Positions 53,183 to 61,429 of a DNA stretch of 64,000 bases are shown here, piece by piece. The notes beneath the pieces are model-generated. The model did not search any database. It had not been told where the DNA came from and was given only the letters and a program-made list of their open reading frames with translations. The stretch covers positions 1-64,000 of the forward strand of contig CAJXVU010000006.1 of assembly GCA_913062555.1 (NCBI GenBank), written 5' to 3'. Positions within the stretch are counted from its first letter, which is position 1; the number at the start of each line of letters is the position of its first letter. The stretch is from an uncultured Bacteroidota bacterium. GTDB taxonomy: Bacteria; Bacteroidota; Bacteroidia; Flavobacteriales; Flavobacteriaceae. The position numbers were made by a program, and so were the translations under genes.

Positions 53183-54118
53183 ATGAAATTTCCTCAGAAA
53201 CATACCCTAAAACAAATTGCAACTATTATAGATTGTGATTTTGTTGGAGATGATAATTTTCCAGTATTGGGAATGAATGAAATACATGTGGTTACTCCTG
53301 GAGATATCGTTTTTGTAGATCATCCAAAATATTATGATAAAGCATTGCAGTCTGATGCTACAATCGTATTGATAAATAAAGATGTGGACTGTCCAGAAGG
53401 AAAAGCACTTCTTATCTCAGATGATCCTTTCCGGGATTTTAATAAACTAACGACATACTTCAAACCATTTCAGGCATCGAGTAATTTCATATCTGAGACC
53501 GCCAAAATTGGTAAAGATACCGTATTACAACCCAATTGTTTTGTTGGGAATAATGTTGTTATTGGTGCGAATTGCACCATTCATGCTAATGTTAGTATTT
53601 ATGACGATACAATCATTGGTGATAATGTTATAATTCATGCGAATACCGTACTAGGTTCTAGTGCGTTCTATTATAAAAATAGACCCGAGGGATTTGATCA
53701 ATTAATTTCTGGTGGCCGTGTGGTTATTGAGGATAATGTAGATTTGGGAGCCTCATGTACAATAGATAGAGGTGTTACCGGTGACACTACGATTAAAGAA
53801 GGTTCTAAATTAGATAATCAAGTTCAAATTGGGCATGATACTGTAATAGGTAAAAAGTGTCTAATAGCCTCTCAAGTTGGAATAGCTGGATGTACAATTA
53901 TAGAAGATGAAGTTACTATTTGGGGACAAGTAGGAATAACCAGTGGTGTAACTATCGGTAAAAAGGCTGTGATTTCAGCAAAGGCTGGAGTAAGTAAATC
54001 TTTAGAAGGAGGGAAAAGCTATTTTGGAATACCTGCTGATGATTTTAGAACAAAATATAAAGAGATTGCTTCCATTCGAAAAATTCCTGAAATATTAGAA
54101 AAACTTAAGGAAAAATAA
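53183..54118 (+). CDS. Second LpxD-like N-acyltransferase paralogue
   Basis: 311 aa: shortened LpxD N-domain (HTLKQIATIIDCDFVGDDNF, HVVTPGDIVFVDHPKYYD) followed by hexapeptide turns with the His in VQIGHDTVIGKKCLIASQVG. It lacks the longer C-terminal helix of the first LpxD (ends PEILEKLKEK). A KNRPEGFDQLISGG insert replaces the [14 protein letters not shown] substrate loop of the other copy. Acceptor or acyl specificity probably differs, or the role may lie outside lipid A. 12 bp after efp. Confidence 0.88.
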   Translation: MKFPQKHTLKQIATIIDCDFVGDDNFPVLGMNEIHVVTPGDIVFVDHPKYYDKALQSDATIVLINKDVDCPEGKALLISDDPFRDFNKLTTYFKPFQASSNFISETAKIGKDTVLQPNCFVGNNVVIGANCTIHANVSIYDDTIIGDNVIIHANTVLGSSAFYYKNRPEGFDQLISGGRVVIEDNVDLGASCTIDRGVTGDTTIKEGSKLDNQVQIGHDTVIGKKCLIASQVGIAGCTIIEDEVTIWGQVGITSGVTIGKKAVISAKAGVSKSLEGGKSYFGIPADDFRTKYKEIASIRKIPEILEKLKEK

Positions 54119-54222
54119 AGATTAATTAAAACTGGATCTGAATGTAATTATTAGAAGTTCAGTCTTAAATTAATTTTCACAAATTAAACAGTAAATAGCT
54201 TTAAAATTAAGTAACAAAAAAT

Positions 54223-54230
54223 TACTTTTG
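54223..54230 (+). promoter_or_regulatory. -7 box TACTTTTG of sucD
   Basis: Exact TAnnTTTG match 35 nt before the sucD ATG, inside the 147-bp spacer after the second lpxD. Confidence 0.4.
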
Positions 54231-54265
54231 TCAGGTCTTAATTAAATATAAAAACACAAGCACAA

Positions 54266-55138
54266 ATGAGCGTTTTAGTAAATAAAGATTCAAAGATCAT
54301 AGTTCAAGGTTTTACGGGTAGTGAAGGGACTTTTCATGCTGGCCAAATGATAGAATACGGAACTAATGTTGTTGGTGGTGTAACACCAGGAAAAGGAGGT
54401 CAATCACATTTAGATAAACCTGTTTTTAATACAGTTAAAGAAGCTGTAGATAAAGTAGGAGCAGATACAACTATAATTTTTGTACCACCAGCATTTGCTG
54501 CTGATGCCATTATGGAAGCTGCCGATGCAGGTATTAAAGTAATTATTACAATTACCGAAGGAATTCCTGTTGCAGACATGATTAAAGCTTCAGATTACAT
54601 AAAATCTAAAGATTGTCGATTGGTTGGTCCTAATTGCCCAGGGGTAATTACTCCTGAAGAAGCTAAAGTTGGAATTATGCCAGGATTTGTATTTAAAAAG
54701 GGTAGCGTTGGTATTGTGTCAAAATCTGGTACATTGACTTATGAAGCTGCAGATCAAGTTGTAAAACAAGGGTTAGGAATCACTACGGCAATTGGAATTG
54801 GTGGAGACCCAATTATTGGAACCACCACAAAAGAAGCTGTAGAATTATTGATCAATGATCCTGAAACCGAATGTGTAGTTATGATTGGTGAAATTGGAGG
54901 GCAATTAGAAGGTGATGCGGCAGAATGGTATAAAAATAGCGGAAGCAAAAAGCCAGTAGTAGGATTTATTGCTGGAGAAACAGCTCCTGCAGGACGTACT
55001 ATGGGTCATGCCGGTGCAATCGTTGGTGGAAGTGATGATACGGCACAAGCCAAAAAACGCATCATGAGAGAATGTGGAATTCATGTCGTTGATTCTCCTG
55101 CTGAAATTGGTAAAAAAGTTGCCGAAGTAATGGCTTAA
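54266..55138 (+). CDS. sucD: Succinyl-CoA synthetase alpha subunit
   Basis: TCA-cycle enzyme: succinyl-CoA plus NDP/Pi to succinate plus NTP. 290 aa with CoA-binding loop [80 protein letters not shown] and the phosphohistidine loop [11 protein letters not shown] (His ~247). sucC is not adjacent, as is usual in Flavobacteriaceae. Followed by a strong terminator. Confidence 0.97.
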   Translation: MSVLVNKDSKIIVQGFTGSEGTFHAGQMIEYGTNVVGGVTPGKGGQSHLDKPVFNTVKEAVDKVGADTTIIFVPPAFAADAIMEAADAGIKVIITITEGIPVADMIKASDYIKSKDCRLVGPNCPGVITPEEAKVGIMPGFVFKKGSVGIVSKSGTLTYEAADQVVKQGLGITTAIGIGGDPIIGTTTKEAVELLINDPETECVVMIGEIGGQLEGDAAEWYKNSGSKKPVVGFIAGETAPAGRTMGHAGAIVGGSDDTAQAKKRIMRECGIHVVDSPAEIGKKVAEVMA

Positions 55139-55170
55139 ACATATAAATATATCAATTGTGATATATTGTT

Positions 55171-55202
55171 AAAAACCTCACAAGATTTTGTGAGGTTTTT
55201 TT
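55171..55202 (+). terminator. Rho-independent terminator after sucD
   Basis: Perfect 13-bp stem AAAAACCTCACAA / GATT / TTGTGAGGTTTTT with a continuing T run, 33 bp after the sucD stop. Confidence 0.92.
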
Positions 55203-55224
55203 ATTTGATGCAACTTGTATTTGC

Positions 55225-55232
55225 TATATTTG
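55225..55232 (+). promoter_or_regulatory. Promoter of fabG (TTG-N17-TATATTTG)
   Basis: Exact TAnnTTTG box with a TTG 17 nt upstream, the spacing expected of Bacteroidota promoters. 34 nt before the fabG ATG. Confidence 0.5.
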
Positions 55233-55266
55233 ATTTACAACTATTTATTACACAAAATTTATACAC

Positions 55267-56013
55267 ATGAAAATATTAGAAGGTAAAACCGCAATAATTA
55301 CTGGTGCAAGTAGAGGTATTGGTAAAGGAATTGCCCAAGTATTTGCTGCTCAAGGAGCAAATGTAGCATTTACATATAGTTCATCCGTAGAAGCGGCTCA
55401 AGAATTAGAAAAAGAGCTCAACGCACTAGGCGTAAAAGCTAAGGGTTACCAAAGTAATGCCGCAAGTTTCGATCAGGCTCAAGAATTGGCTGCTGAAGTT
55501 TTAAAAGAATTTGGAAGTATAGATATTCTTATTAATAATGCTGGGATTACAAAAGATAATTTGTTGATGCGTATTAGCGAAGAAGATTTTGACAAAGTGA
55601 TTGAAGTCAATCTAAAATCGGTGTTTAACATGACCAAAGCTGTAATTCGGCCAATGATGAAACAACGCAAAGGCTCAATTATAAATATGAGTTCTGTAGT
55701 TGGAGTAAAAGGAAATGCAGGACAAACCAATTATGCTGCTTCAAAAGCAGGGATTATTGGTTTTTCAAAGTCGGTAGCTCTTGAATTGGGATCTCGAAAT
55801 ATTAGAAGTAACGTGATTGCACCTGGCTTTATAGAAACAGAAATGACTGCTAAATTAGACGAAGAGACAGTAAAAGTATGGCGTGCAGGTATTCCCTTGA
55901 AACGTGGAGGAACACCAGAGGATGTTGCTAATGTTTGCGTATTCCTTGCTAGTGATTTGTCTGCTTATATGACTGGGCAAACATTAAACGTTGATGGTGG
56001 TATGCTAACATAA
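55267..56013 (+). CDS. fabG: 3-oxoacyl-ACP reductase
   Basis: SDR reductase of the fatty-acid elongation cycle, NADPH-dependent, 248 aa. Motifs: ITGASRGIGKGIA (nucleotide loop), NNAGITKDNLLMRI, INMSSVVGVKGNAGQTNYAASKAG (catalytic Ser, Tyr, Lys) and APGFIETEMTAKL; ends GQTLNVDGGMLT. These details are the FabG consensus and not just generic SDR. Own promoter; the next gene starts 80 bp after the stop. Confidence 0.94.
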   Translation: MKILEGKTAIITGASRGIGKGIAQVFAAQGANVAFTYSSSVEAAQELEKELNALGVKAKGYQSNAASFDQAQELAAEVLKEFGSIDILINNAGITKDNLLMRISEEDFDKVIEVNLKSVFNMTKAVIRPMMKQRKGSIINMSSVVGVKGNAGQTNYAASKAGIIGFSKSVALELGSRNIRSNVIAPGFIETEMTAKLDEETVKVWRAGIPLKRGGTPEDVANVCVFLASDLSAYMTGQTLNVDGGMLT

Positions 56014-56093
56014 TTTACAGTTTGGGATTTTAGAATTATGGTTTTTAATCGCTATGATTCTCTAATTGTAGCTCGAAGTTTGGAAATAAGATA

Positions 56094-58124
56094 ATGCAAA
56101 CAGAGACATTAGTATATATTATAATTGCTGGGATAGCAGCGCTTTTATTAGCGCTGTTTCAGTATATATATAAGTCAAAAAAAAACAAGCTAAATATTGC
56201 ATTTGCTGGATTGCGATTCGTTTCAATATTTGCAATGTTGCTACTGCTTATTAATCCGAAGTTTGAAAAGGTTACTTTTTTAAATGAAAAACCAAATTTA
56301 GCAGTTGCTGTTGATAATTCAGAGTCAATTAACCATTTAAATCAAACAGAAAATACCAATCTACTTTTAAACACAGTAAAAAATAATGCTCTATTAAATG
56401 ATCGGTTTAATATAGATTATTACGATTTTGGAACAACTTTAAAACAAACAGATTCACTTAATTTTGATGCTTCTCAAACAAATTTGGCGGCTGTTTTTAA
56501 AGACTTATCTCAAATTTACAAAAGTACTATAGCGCCAACCTTGTTATTAACTGATGGGAATCAGACTTTTGGAAATGACTATTTATATGCTTCTGAAAAT
56601 TACAAACAAGTTGTATTTCCGATAATTCTTGGGGATACAATTACCTATTCAGATTTGAAAATCCAGCAATTAAATGTCAATAAATATGCATATCTGAAAA
56701 ATAAATTCCCCGTAGAAATTATTGCGGTCTATAATGGGAATCTAGATGTGAACACACAACTAAGGATAACTTCTGGAAATACAGTTGTATATAGGGAAAA
56801 CCTAAGGTTTTCCAAAGTTCAGAATTCTCATACCATCAGTTTAACACTACCTGCAAGTAAAGTTGGTGTAAATGCGTATGTTGCTACTGTAGTTGCGCTA
56901 AATAATGAGAAGAACACCATTAATAATACCAAGCCATTTGCGGTTGATATTATAGACCAAAAAACCAATGTAGCTATTGTTAGTTCTATTAGTCATCCAG
57001 ATCTTGGAACCCTAAAAAAAGCTATAGAAAGTAATGAACAGCGCAGTGTTACTATTGTGAGACCAGATGTATTTATAAATACTATTGACAATTATCAATT
57101 AGCGATTCTTTATCAACCAAACAGCACATTTAAAGCTGTTTTTGATATTATGGACGCTAAGGGAAGCAATAGGTTCGTAATTACAGGAACTCAAACACAA
57201 TGGTCATTTTTAAATAATATTCAATCTAATTATCATCAAAAAGGAGCCTCTTTACTAGAAGAATATCAAGGGGTGAAAAACAATAACTATTCAACATTCA
57301 TACTTGAAGATTTAGATTTTGAATCGTTCCCACCACTGCAAACAGAATTTGAAGAACTAACATTTAATATACCGGAAGAAGTTATATTATATAAAAGTGT
57401 AAATAGAACCGTGCTGGATGAGCCTTTGATGGCTACTTTCGAATATAACAATAGGAGAGAGGCCTTGTTATTGGGAGAGAATATTTGGAAATGGAGAGCT
57501 CAAAGTTATTTGGAACATAAATCGTTTCAAAAGTTTGATGATTTCATTGGGAAGCTTGTACAATATTTAGCTACAAACTCACAAAGAAGTCGTTTAAATT
57601 TAAATTATGAGTCTTTTTATAATGGCAATGGTGATATAAAATTTACAGCTCAGTTTTTCAACAAAAATTATGTATTTGATGCTAGAGCTCGACTGAACAT
57701 CACTTTAAAAGAAGTTGATTCAGGAGAAGAAACAACACTGCCATTTATTTTAAAACAAAATAATTATCAAATCGATTTAAGTCATCTGTCTTCGGGAAAA
57801 TACGATTTTACTGTAAGAGCAAATGATGCAGAAGTGACCAAATCTGGTCGAATACAGATTCTCGATTATAATGTAGAACAACAATTTTTAAATGCGAATG
57901 TAACAAAACTACGACAACTTGCTACTAACACTTTAGGAACGAGTTATTTTATAGAAAATACATCGACTTTAATTAATGATTTATTGGAGGATTCTAGATT
58001 TGCAACCATTCAAAAACGAATTAAAAATGTTGTACCTTTAATCGATTTTAAATACCTATTAGCACTCATTGTACTTAGCTTAACAATTGAGTGGTTTTTA
58101 AGAAAATATAACGGACTTATTTAA
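56094..58124 (+). CDS. Membrane protein with von Willebrand A-like domain
   Basis: 676 aa. Two N-terminal membrane helices (~5-25, ~33-53) and one at the C-terminus (LLALIVLSLTIEWFL). Between them, AVAVDNSESI is a MIDAS DxSxS motif, with LLTDGNQTFG as its later Thr/Asp part. A long region of beta-sandwich-like repeats follows. This plan resembles Bat-operon or glutamine-amidotransferase-like membrane proteins of Bacteroidota that act in envelope stress or cell-surface maintenance. Function not established. Followed by the prohibitin-like gene after 20 bp. Confidence 0.75.
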   Translation: MQTETLVYIIIAGIAALLLALFQYIYKSKKNKLNIAFAGLRFVSIFAMLLLLINPKFEKVTFLNEKPNLAVAVDNSESINHLNQTENTNLLLNTVKNNALLNDRFNIDYYDFGTTLKQTDSLNFDASQTNLAAVFKDLSQIYKSTIAPTLLLTDGNQTFGNDYLYASENYKQVVFPIILGDTITYSDLKIQQLNVNKYAYLKNKFPVEIIAVYNGNLDVNTQLRITSGNTVVYRENLRFSKVQNSHTISLTLPASKVGVNAYVATVVALNNEKNTINNTKPFAVDIIDQKTNVAIVSSISHPDLGTLKKAIESNEQRSVTIVRPDVFINTIDNYQLAILYQPNSTFKAVFDIMDAKGSNRFVITGTQTQWSFLNNIQSNYHQKGASLLEEYQGVKNNNYSTFILEDLDFESFPPLQTEFEELTFNIPEEVILYKSVNRTVLDEPLMATFEYNNRREALLLGENIWKWRAQSYLEHKSFQKFDDFIGKLVQYLATNSQRSRLNLNYESFYNGNGDIKFTAQFFNKNYVFDARARLNITLKEVDSGEETTLPFILKQNNYQIDLSHLSSGKYDFTVRANDAEVTKSGRIQILDYNVEQQFLNANVTKLRQLATNTLGTSYFIENTSTLINDLLEDSRFATIQKRIKNVVPLIDFKYLLALIVLSLTIEWFLRKYNGLI

Positions 58125-58144
58125 CAAAACAATCAATAAAAAAA

Positions 58145-58960
58145 ATGGAAAAATTACCAAAAGTAGCCTTACCCGTATTAGTTGGAATAATACTTGTAAT
58201 CATATTATTTTCGAAATCTGCAATTACCATAAACTCAGGTGAAGCGGGCGTATTATACAGAACGTTTGATAATGGAGTTGTAACAGATGAACCACCTTTA
58301 GGGGAAGGATTTCATTTAGTTGCACCTTGGAATAAAGTGTTTGTTTATGAAGCAAGACAACAAGAAATATTTGAAAACATGCAAGTATTGTCTTCAAACG
58401 GACTAGAAATTAAGCTGGAAGCCTCAGCATGGTTTCAACCAGATTATGCTAATTTAGGAAAATTGCATCAAGAAAAAGGACAAAGTTATGTCTCTAGAGT
58501 ATTGCAACCTGCTATTCGTAGTGCTGCAAGAAGTGTTGTAGGACGTTATACTCCTGAACAATTATATTCAAGTAAGCGCGATGTTATTCAAGATGAGATT
58601 TTCGAAGAAACTAAACTAATTGTTGGAACACAGTTCATTCAGCTTAATGAGATCTTGGTGAGAGATGTGACGCTTCCAAATACAATCAAGGATGCGATCG
58701 AACGTAAACTGAAACAAGAACAAGAATCTTTAGAGTATGAGTTTAGATTGGTAACTGCAGCAAAAGAGGCAGAGAAAGTGATAATAGAAGCTCAAGGTAA
58801 GGCAGATGCCAACCGTATATTAAGCGCTTCTCTTACTGATAAAATTCTACAAGACAAAGGTATTGAAGCAACATTGAAACTTGCGGAATCAACTAATAGT
58901 AAGGTGGTCGTTATTGGATCAGCTAAGGATGGCTTGCCAATTATTTTAGGAAATCAGTAA
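58145..58960 (+). CDS. SPFH/prohibitin-family membrane protein
   Basis: 271 aa: one N-terminal anchor (ALPVLVGIILVIILF), an SPFH/band-7 domain (~25-190: SGEAGVLYRTFDNGVVTDEP, LGEGFHLVAPWNKVFVYEAR, PAIRSAARSVVGRYTPEQLY), then a charged coiled coil (KLKQEQESLEYEFRLVTAAK...) with the KEAEKVIIEAQGKADANRI repeat typical of prohibitins. Forms ring scaffolds that restrain membrane proteases such as FtsH. No ftsH nearby. Likely co-transcribed with the gene at 56094. Confidence 0.9.
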   Translation: MEKLPKVALPVLVGIILVIILFSKSAITINSGEAGVLYRTFDNGVVTDEPPLGEGFHLVAPWNKVFVYEARQQEIFENMQVLSSNGLEIKLEASAWFQPDYANLGKLHQEKGQSYVSRVLQPAIRSAARSVVGRYTPEQLYSSKRDVIQDEIFEETKLIVGTQFIQLNEILVRDVTLPNTIKDAIERKLKQEQESLEYEFRLVTAAKEAEKVIIEAQGKADANRILSASLTDKILQDKGIEATLKLAESTNSKVVVIGSAKDGLPIILGNQ

Positions 58961-59016
58961 AAAACACAGGTCTAATTTGATAATACTTCATTTATTTTAG
59001 AATTATTAGAAAAGAT

Positions 59017-59048
59017 TTGGATATCTAAATTTTATTTCTGAATCTTTG
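59017..59048 (+). promoter_or_regulatory. Putative his operon promoter
   Basis: TTG (59017-59019) is followed after 21 nt by AATCTTTG (59041-59048), one base from TAnnTTTG. The predicted start lies ~5 nt later, ~13 nt before the leader-peptide ATG. The position just before the attenuator supports it. Confidence 0.4.
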
Positions 59049-59066
59049 ACCAGACAAAATAACAAA

Positions 59067-59123
59067 ATGAATTTTATTCAATTACATCATCGCCATTTTC
59101 ATACTTGCACTCAAGCAGGCTGA
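59067..59123 (+). CDS. hisL: His operon leader peptide
   Basis: 18-codon frame MNFIQLHHRHFHTCTQAG, then TGA. Four His codons (all CAT) sit in six consecutive codons (HHRHFH), next to an RNA that can form competing hairpins and a terminator ahead of hisG. This is the classic histidine attenuator: scarcity of charged His-tRNA stalls the ribosome at these codons. Nothing else explains such a His cluster at this place. No Shine-Dalgarno, like other genes here. Confidence 0.85.
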   Translation: MNFIQLHHRHFHTCTQAG

Positions 59124-59183
59124 AGATGTATTGAATAAAACTAATATATTTAAACCCGTTTGAGTAAATCAAGCGGGTTTTTT
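59104..59183 (+). promoter_or_regulatory. His attenuator: antiterminator and terminator hairpins
   Basis: Segment 1 CTTG (59104-59107) pairs with CAAG (59112-59115). Segment 2 ACTCAAGC (59109-59116) pairs with segment 3 GTTTGAGT (59158-59165; 8 bp, one G-U). Segment 3 is part of the terminator stem AAACCCGTTTGA (59152-59163) / GTAAA / TCAAGCGGGTTT (59169-59180), followed by TTT. So 2:3 and 3:4 exclude each other. With the His-rich leader peptide this gives a complete attenuation switch. Pairings were made by eye, not folded computationally. Confidence 0.8.
59152..59183 (+). terminator. Attenuator terminator ahead of hisG
   Basis: AAACCCGTTTGA / GTAAA / TCAAGCGGGTTT: a 12-bp stem with one G-U pair and a GC-rich centre, then a T run. 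It lies 29 bp after the leader-peptide stop and 66 bp before hisG, where an attenuator terminator is expected. Confidence 0.85.
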
Positions 59184-59249
59184 AATACAATTAACTTCGC
59201 ATCAATTTACTCAAACACAATAAAAGCTTCCCGCTTTCTCGGGCATAAG

Positions 59250-60107
59250 ATGAGTAAATTAAAAATTGCAGTTCAAAAATCAGGTCGCTTACACGACGAT
59301 TCTATGAAACTCCTTAGAGACATAGGAATTTCTATAGATAATGGCAAGGATCAACTTAAAGCGTCGGCAAAAAACTTCCCTTTAGAGGTGCTTTATTTGA
59401 GAAATGGGGATATCCCTCAATACCTTAGAGATGGTGTCGTAGATGCCGCTATTATTGGTAAAAATGTGCTTGTTGAAAAAGGAGAGGATATTAAAAGCAT
59501 CGAAAATCTAGGGTTTTCAAAGTGTAAAGTTTCGGTAGCTGTTCCTAAATCTATGAATTATACAAATGTAAAAGATTTGGAAGGCAAACAAATAGCAACC
59601 TCATATCCAAATACGGTTTGCAAGTTTCTAACCAAAAACAATGTCAATGCTAATTTGCATATCATTAATGGGTCTGTAGAAATTGCCCCGAATATTGGAT
59701 TGGCAGATGCTATTGTAGATATTGTCTCTAGTGGAAGTACATTATTTAAAAATAATCTCGTTGAAAAAGAAGTAATACTTAAGTCGGAAGCAGTGCTTGC
59801 CGTCTCACCTCAAATTTCAAGTGAGAATCAAGAACTATTATCCAAGATTCAATTCAGAATTAAGTCTGTATTAAAAGGGAGAAACTCAAAGTATATATTA
59901 TTAAATGCTCCAAATGAAAAGTTGGAAGAGATCATAAATGTACTTCCAGGAATGAAGAGTCCAACCGTATTACCTTTGGCAGAAGAGGGCTGGAGCTCGG
60001 TACATTCTGTGATAAGCAAAAATCAATTTTGGGAGATTATTGATGAACTAAAATTAAAAGGTGCCCAAGGTATACTCGTTTGTCCAATTGAAAAAATGGT
60101 ATTGTAA
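59250..60107 (+). CDS. hisG: ATP phosphoribosyltransferase (long form)
   Basis: First histidine-pathway enzyme: ATP plus PRPP. 285 aa long-form HisG: two periplasmic-binding-like lobes (KIAVQKSGRLHDDSMKLLRD, PQYLRDGVVDAAIIGKNVL, KQIATSYPNTVCKFL, APNIGLADAIVDIVSSGSTL with the PRPP loop) and a C-terminal ACT-like regulatory domain (~210-285: YILLNAPNEKLEEIINVLPG, ILVCPIEKMVL) that binds histidine. The ATG at 59250 is chosen. An open frame reaching back to 59160 runs through the attenuator and is not coding. The stop overlaps the hisD ATG by 1 bp. Confidence 0.96.
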   Translation: MSKLKIAVQKSGRLHDDSMKLLRDIGISIDNGKDQLKASAKNFPLEVLYLRNGDIPQYLRDGVVDAAIIGKNVLVEKGEDIKSIENLGFSKCKVSVAVPKSMNYTNVKDLEGKQIATSYPNTVCKFLTKNNVNANLHIINGSVEIAPNIGLADAIVDIVSSGSTLFKNNLVEKEVILKSEAVLAVSPQISSENQELLSKIQFRIKSVLKGRNSKYILLNAPNEKLEEIINVLPGMKSPTVLPLAEEGWSSVHSVISKNQFWEIIDELKLKGAQGILVCPIEKMVL

Positions 60108-61396
60108 TGAAATCAATAATAAATCCGAGTAAAGAAAACTGGTCACAGTTATTACAACGCCCAACGCAGTCCGTTGAAGAAATTGAGAATACGGTGCTTC
60201 AAATATTTAAAGATGTAGAGCAGCATGGTGATTTTGCTATTTCTAAGTATACCTCAATTTTTGATGGTGTAGATTTAAAAGAAACAGAAGTCTCAAAAGT
60301 AGAGATTGCAAAAGCTATAGATGAAGTTTCAGAGGAAATAAAGGCTGCTATCGCTATTGCAAAACAAAATATAACAACCTTTCACAAGGCGCAAAAAACA
60401 AGTATAAACAAACTAGAAACAATGCCAGGGGTACAATGCTGGCAAGAAAAAAGACCAATCGATAAAATTGGATTATATATTCCGGGAGGAACAGCACCTT
60501 TATTTTCTACAGTTTTAATGCTGGCAATTCCAGCACAAATAGCAGGCTGTAAGGATATTGTCCTTTGTACGCCCCCAAATTCAAAAGGCATGGTAGCTAA
60601 TGAAATATTATACGCTGCTAATCTTTGTGGAGTAACCAAAATTATTAAAGTTGGTGGTATCCAAGCCATTGCTGGATTAACTTTTGGCACAGCTAAAATT
60701 CCAAAAGTCTATAAAATATTTGGTCCAGGGAATCAGTTTGTCACCGTTGCAAAACAAATGGCAACAAAGTATGGAATTGCAATAGATATGCCTGCAGGAC
60801 CGAGCGAGTTATTAGTAGTAGCAGATGATACTGCTAATGCATCATATGTGGCATCTGATTTGTTAAGTCAGGCCGAACATGGTGTGGATAGTCAGGTGAT
60901 TTTAGTATCAACCTCAAAATCATTGATTACAAATGTGAGAGAAGAAATTACTACTCAATTGCAAATGTTACCACGGAAGTCGATTGCAGAAAAAGCAATT
61001 TCAAATTCTAAACTGATCTATGTGAACACTAATGATGTGGCACTCGATTTAATTAATACCTATGGACCAGAGCATTTAATTATATGCACCGCAAGTAATG
61101 CCTTTTATTGTGACGGCATTGTAAATGCAGGATCCGTTTTTATTGGAAATTATACACCAGAAAGTGCTGGAGATTATGCCTCAGGAACAAATCACACCCT
61201 CCCAACTAATGGGTTTTCTAAGGCCTATTCTGGAGTAAATTTGGAGAGCTTTACTAAAAGCATCACTTTTCAAAACATTTCAAAAGAAGGCCTATTAAAT
61301 ATAGGAAACACCGTAGAAATTATGGCTGAAGCCGAAGGCTTGCAAGCACATAAAAATGCGGTTTCCATAAGATTAAAAGATATTAATCCCACCTAA
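60107..61396 (+). CDS. hisD: Histidinol dehydrogenase
   Basis: Last two steps of the pathway: histidinol to histidine, NAD- and zinc-dependent. 429 aa with IDKIGLYIPGGTAPLFSTVL, IFGPGNQFVTVAKQMA, DMPAGPSELLVVADD, SDLLSQAEHGVDSQVIL (zinc Gln/His), GPEHLII (catalytic Glu-His) and GDYASGTNHTLPT (zinc His). Standard length. Second gene of the operon, with its ATG overlapping the hisG stop. Confidence 0.97.
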   Translation: MKSIINPSKENWSQLLQRPTQSVEEIENTVLQIFKDVEQHGDFAISKYTSIFDGVDLKETEVSKVEIAKAIDEVSEEIKAAIAIAKQNITTFHKAQKTSINKLETMPGVQCWQEKRPIDKIGLYIPGGTAPLFSTVLMLAIPAQIAGCKDIVLCTPPNSKGMVANEILYAANLCGVTKIIKVGGIQAIAGLTFGTAKIPKVYKIFGPGNQFVTVAKQMATKYGIAIDMPAGPSELLVVADDTANASYVASDLLSQAEHGVDSQVILVSTSKSLITNVREEITTQLQMLPRKSIAEKAISNSKLIYVNTNDVALDLINTYGPEHLIICTASNAFYCDGIVNAGSVFIGNYTPESAGDYASGTNHTLPTNGFSKAYSGVNLESFTKSITFQNISKEGLLNIGNTVEIMAEAEGLQAHKNAVSIRLKDINPT

Positions 61397-61429
61397 GTCA
61401 GAATCAGGTGAAACTCTCATTAAATTAAA

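Noticed and set aside
59160..59249. Open frame from TTG at 59160 in frame with hisG
   Set aside because: It starts inside the attenuator terminator and encodes no HisG-like residues; the HisG consensus begins at the ATG at 59250.
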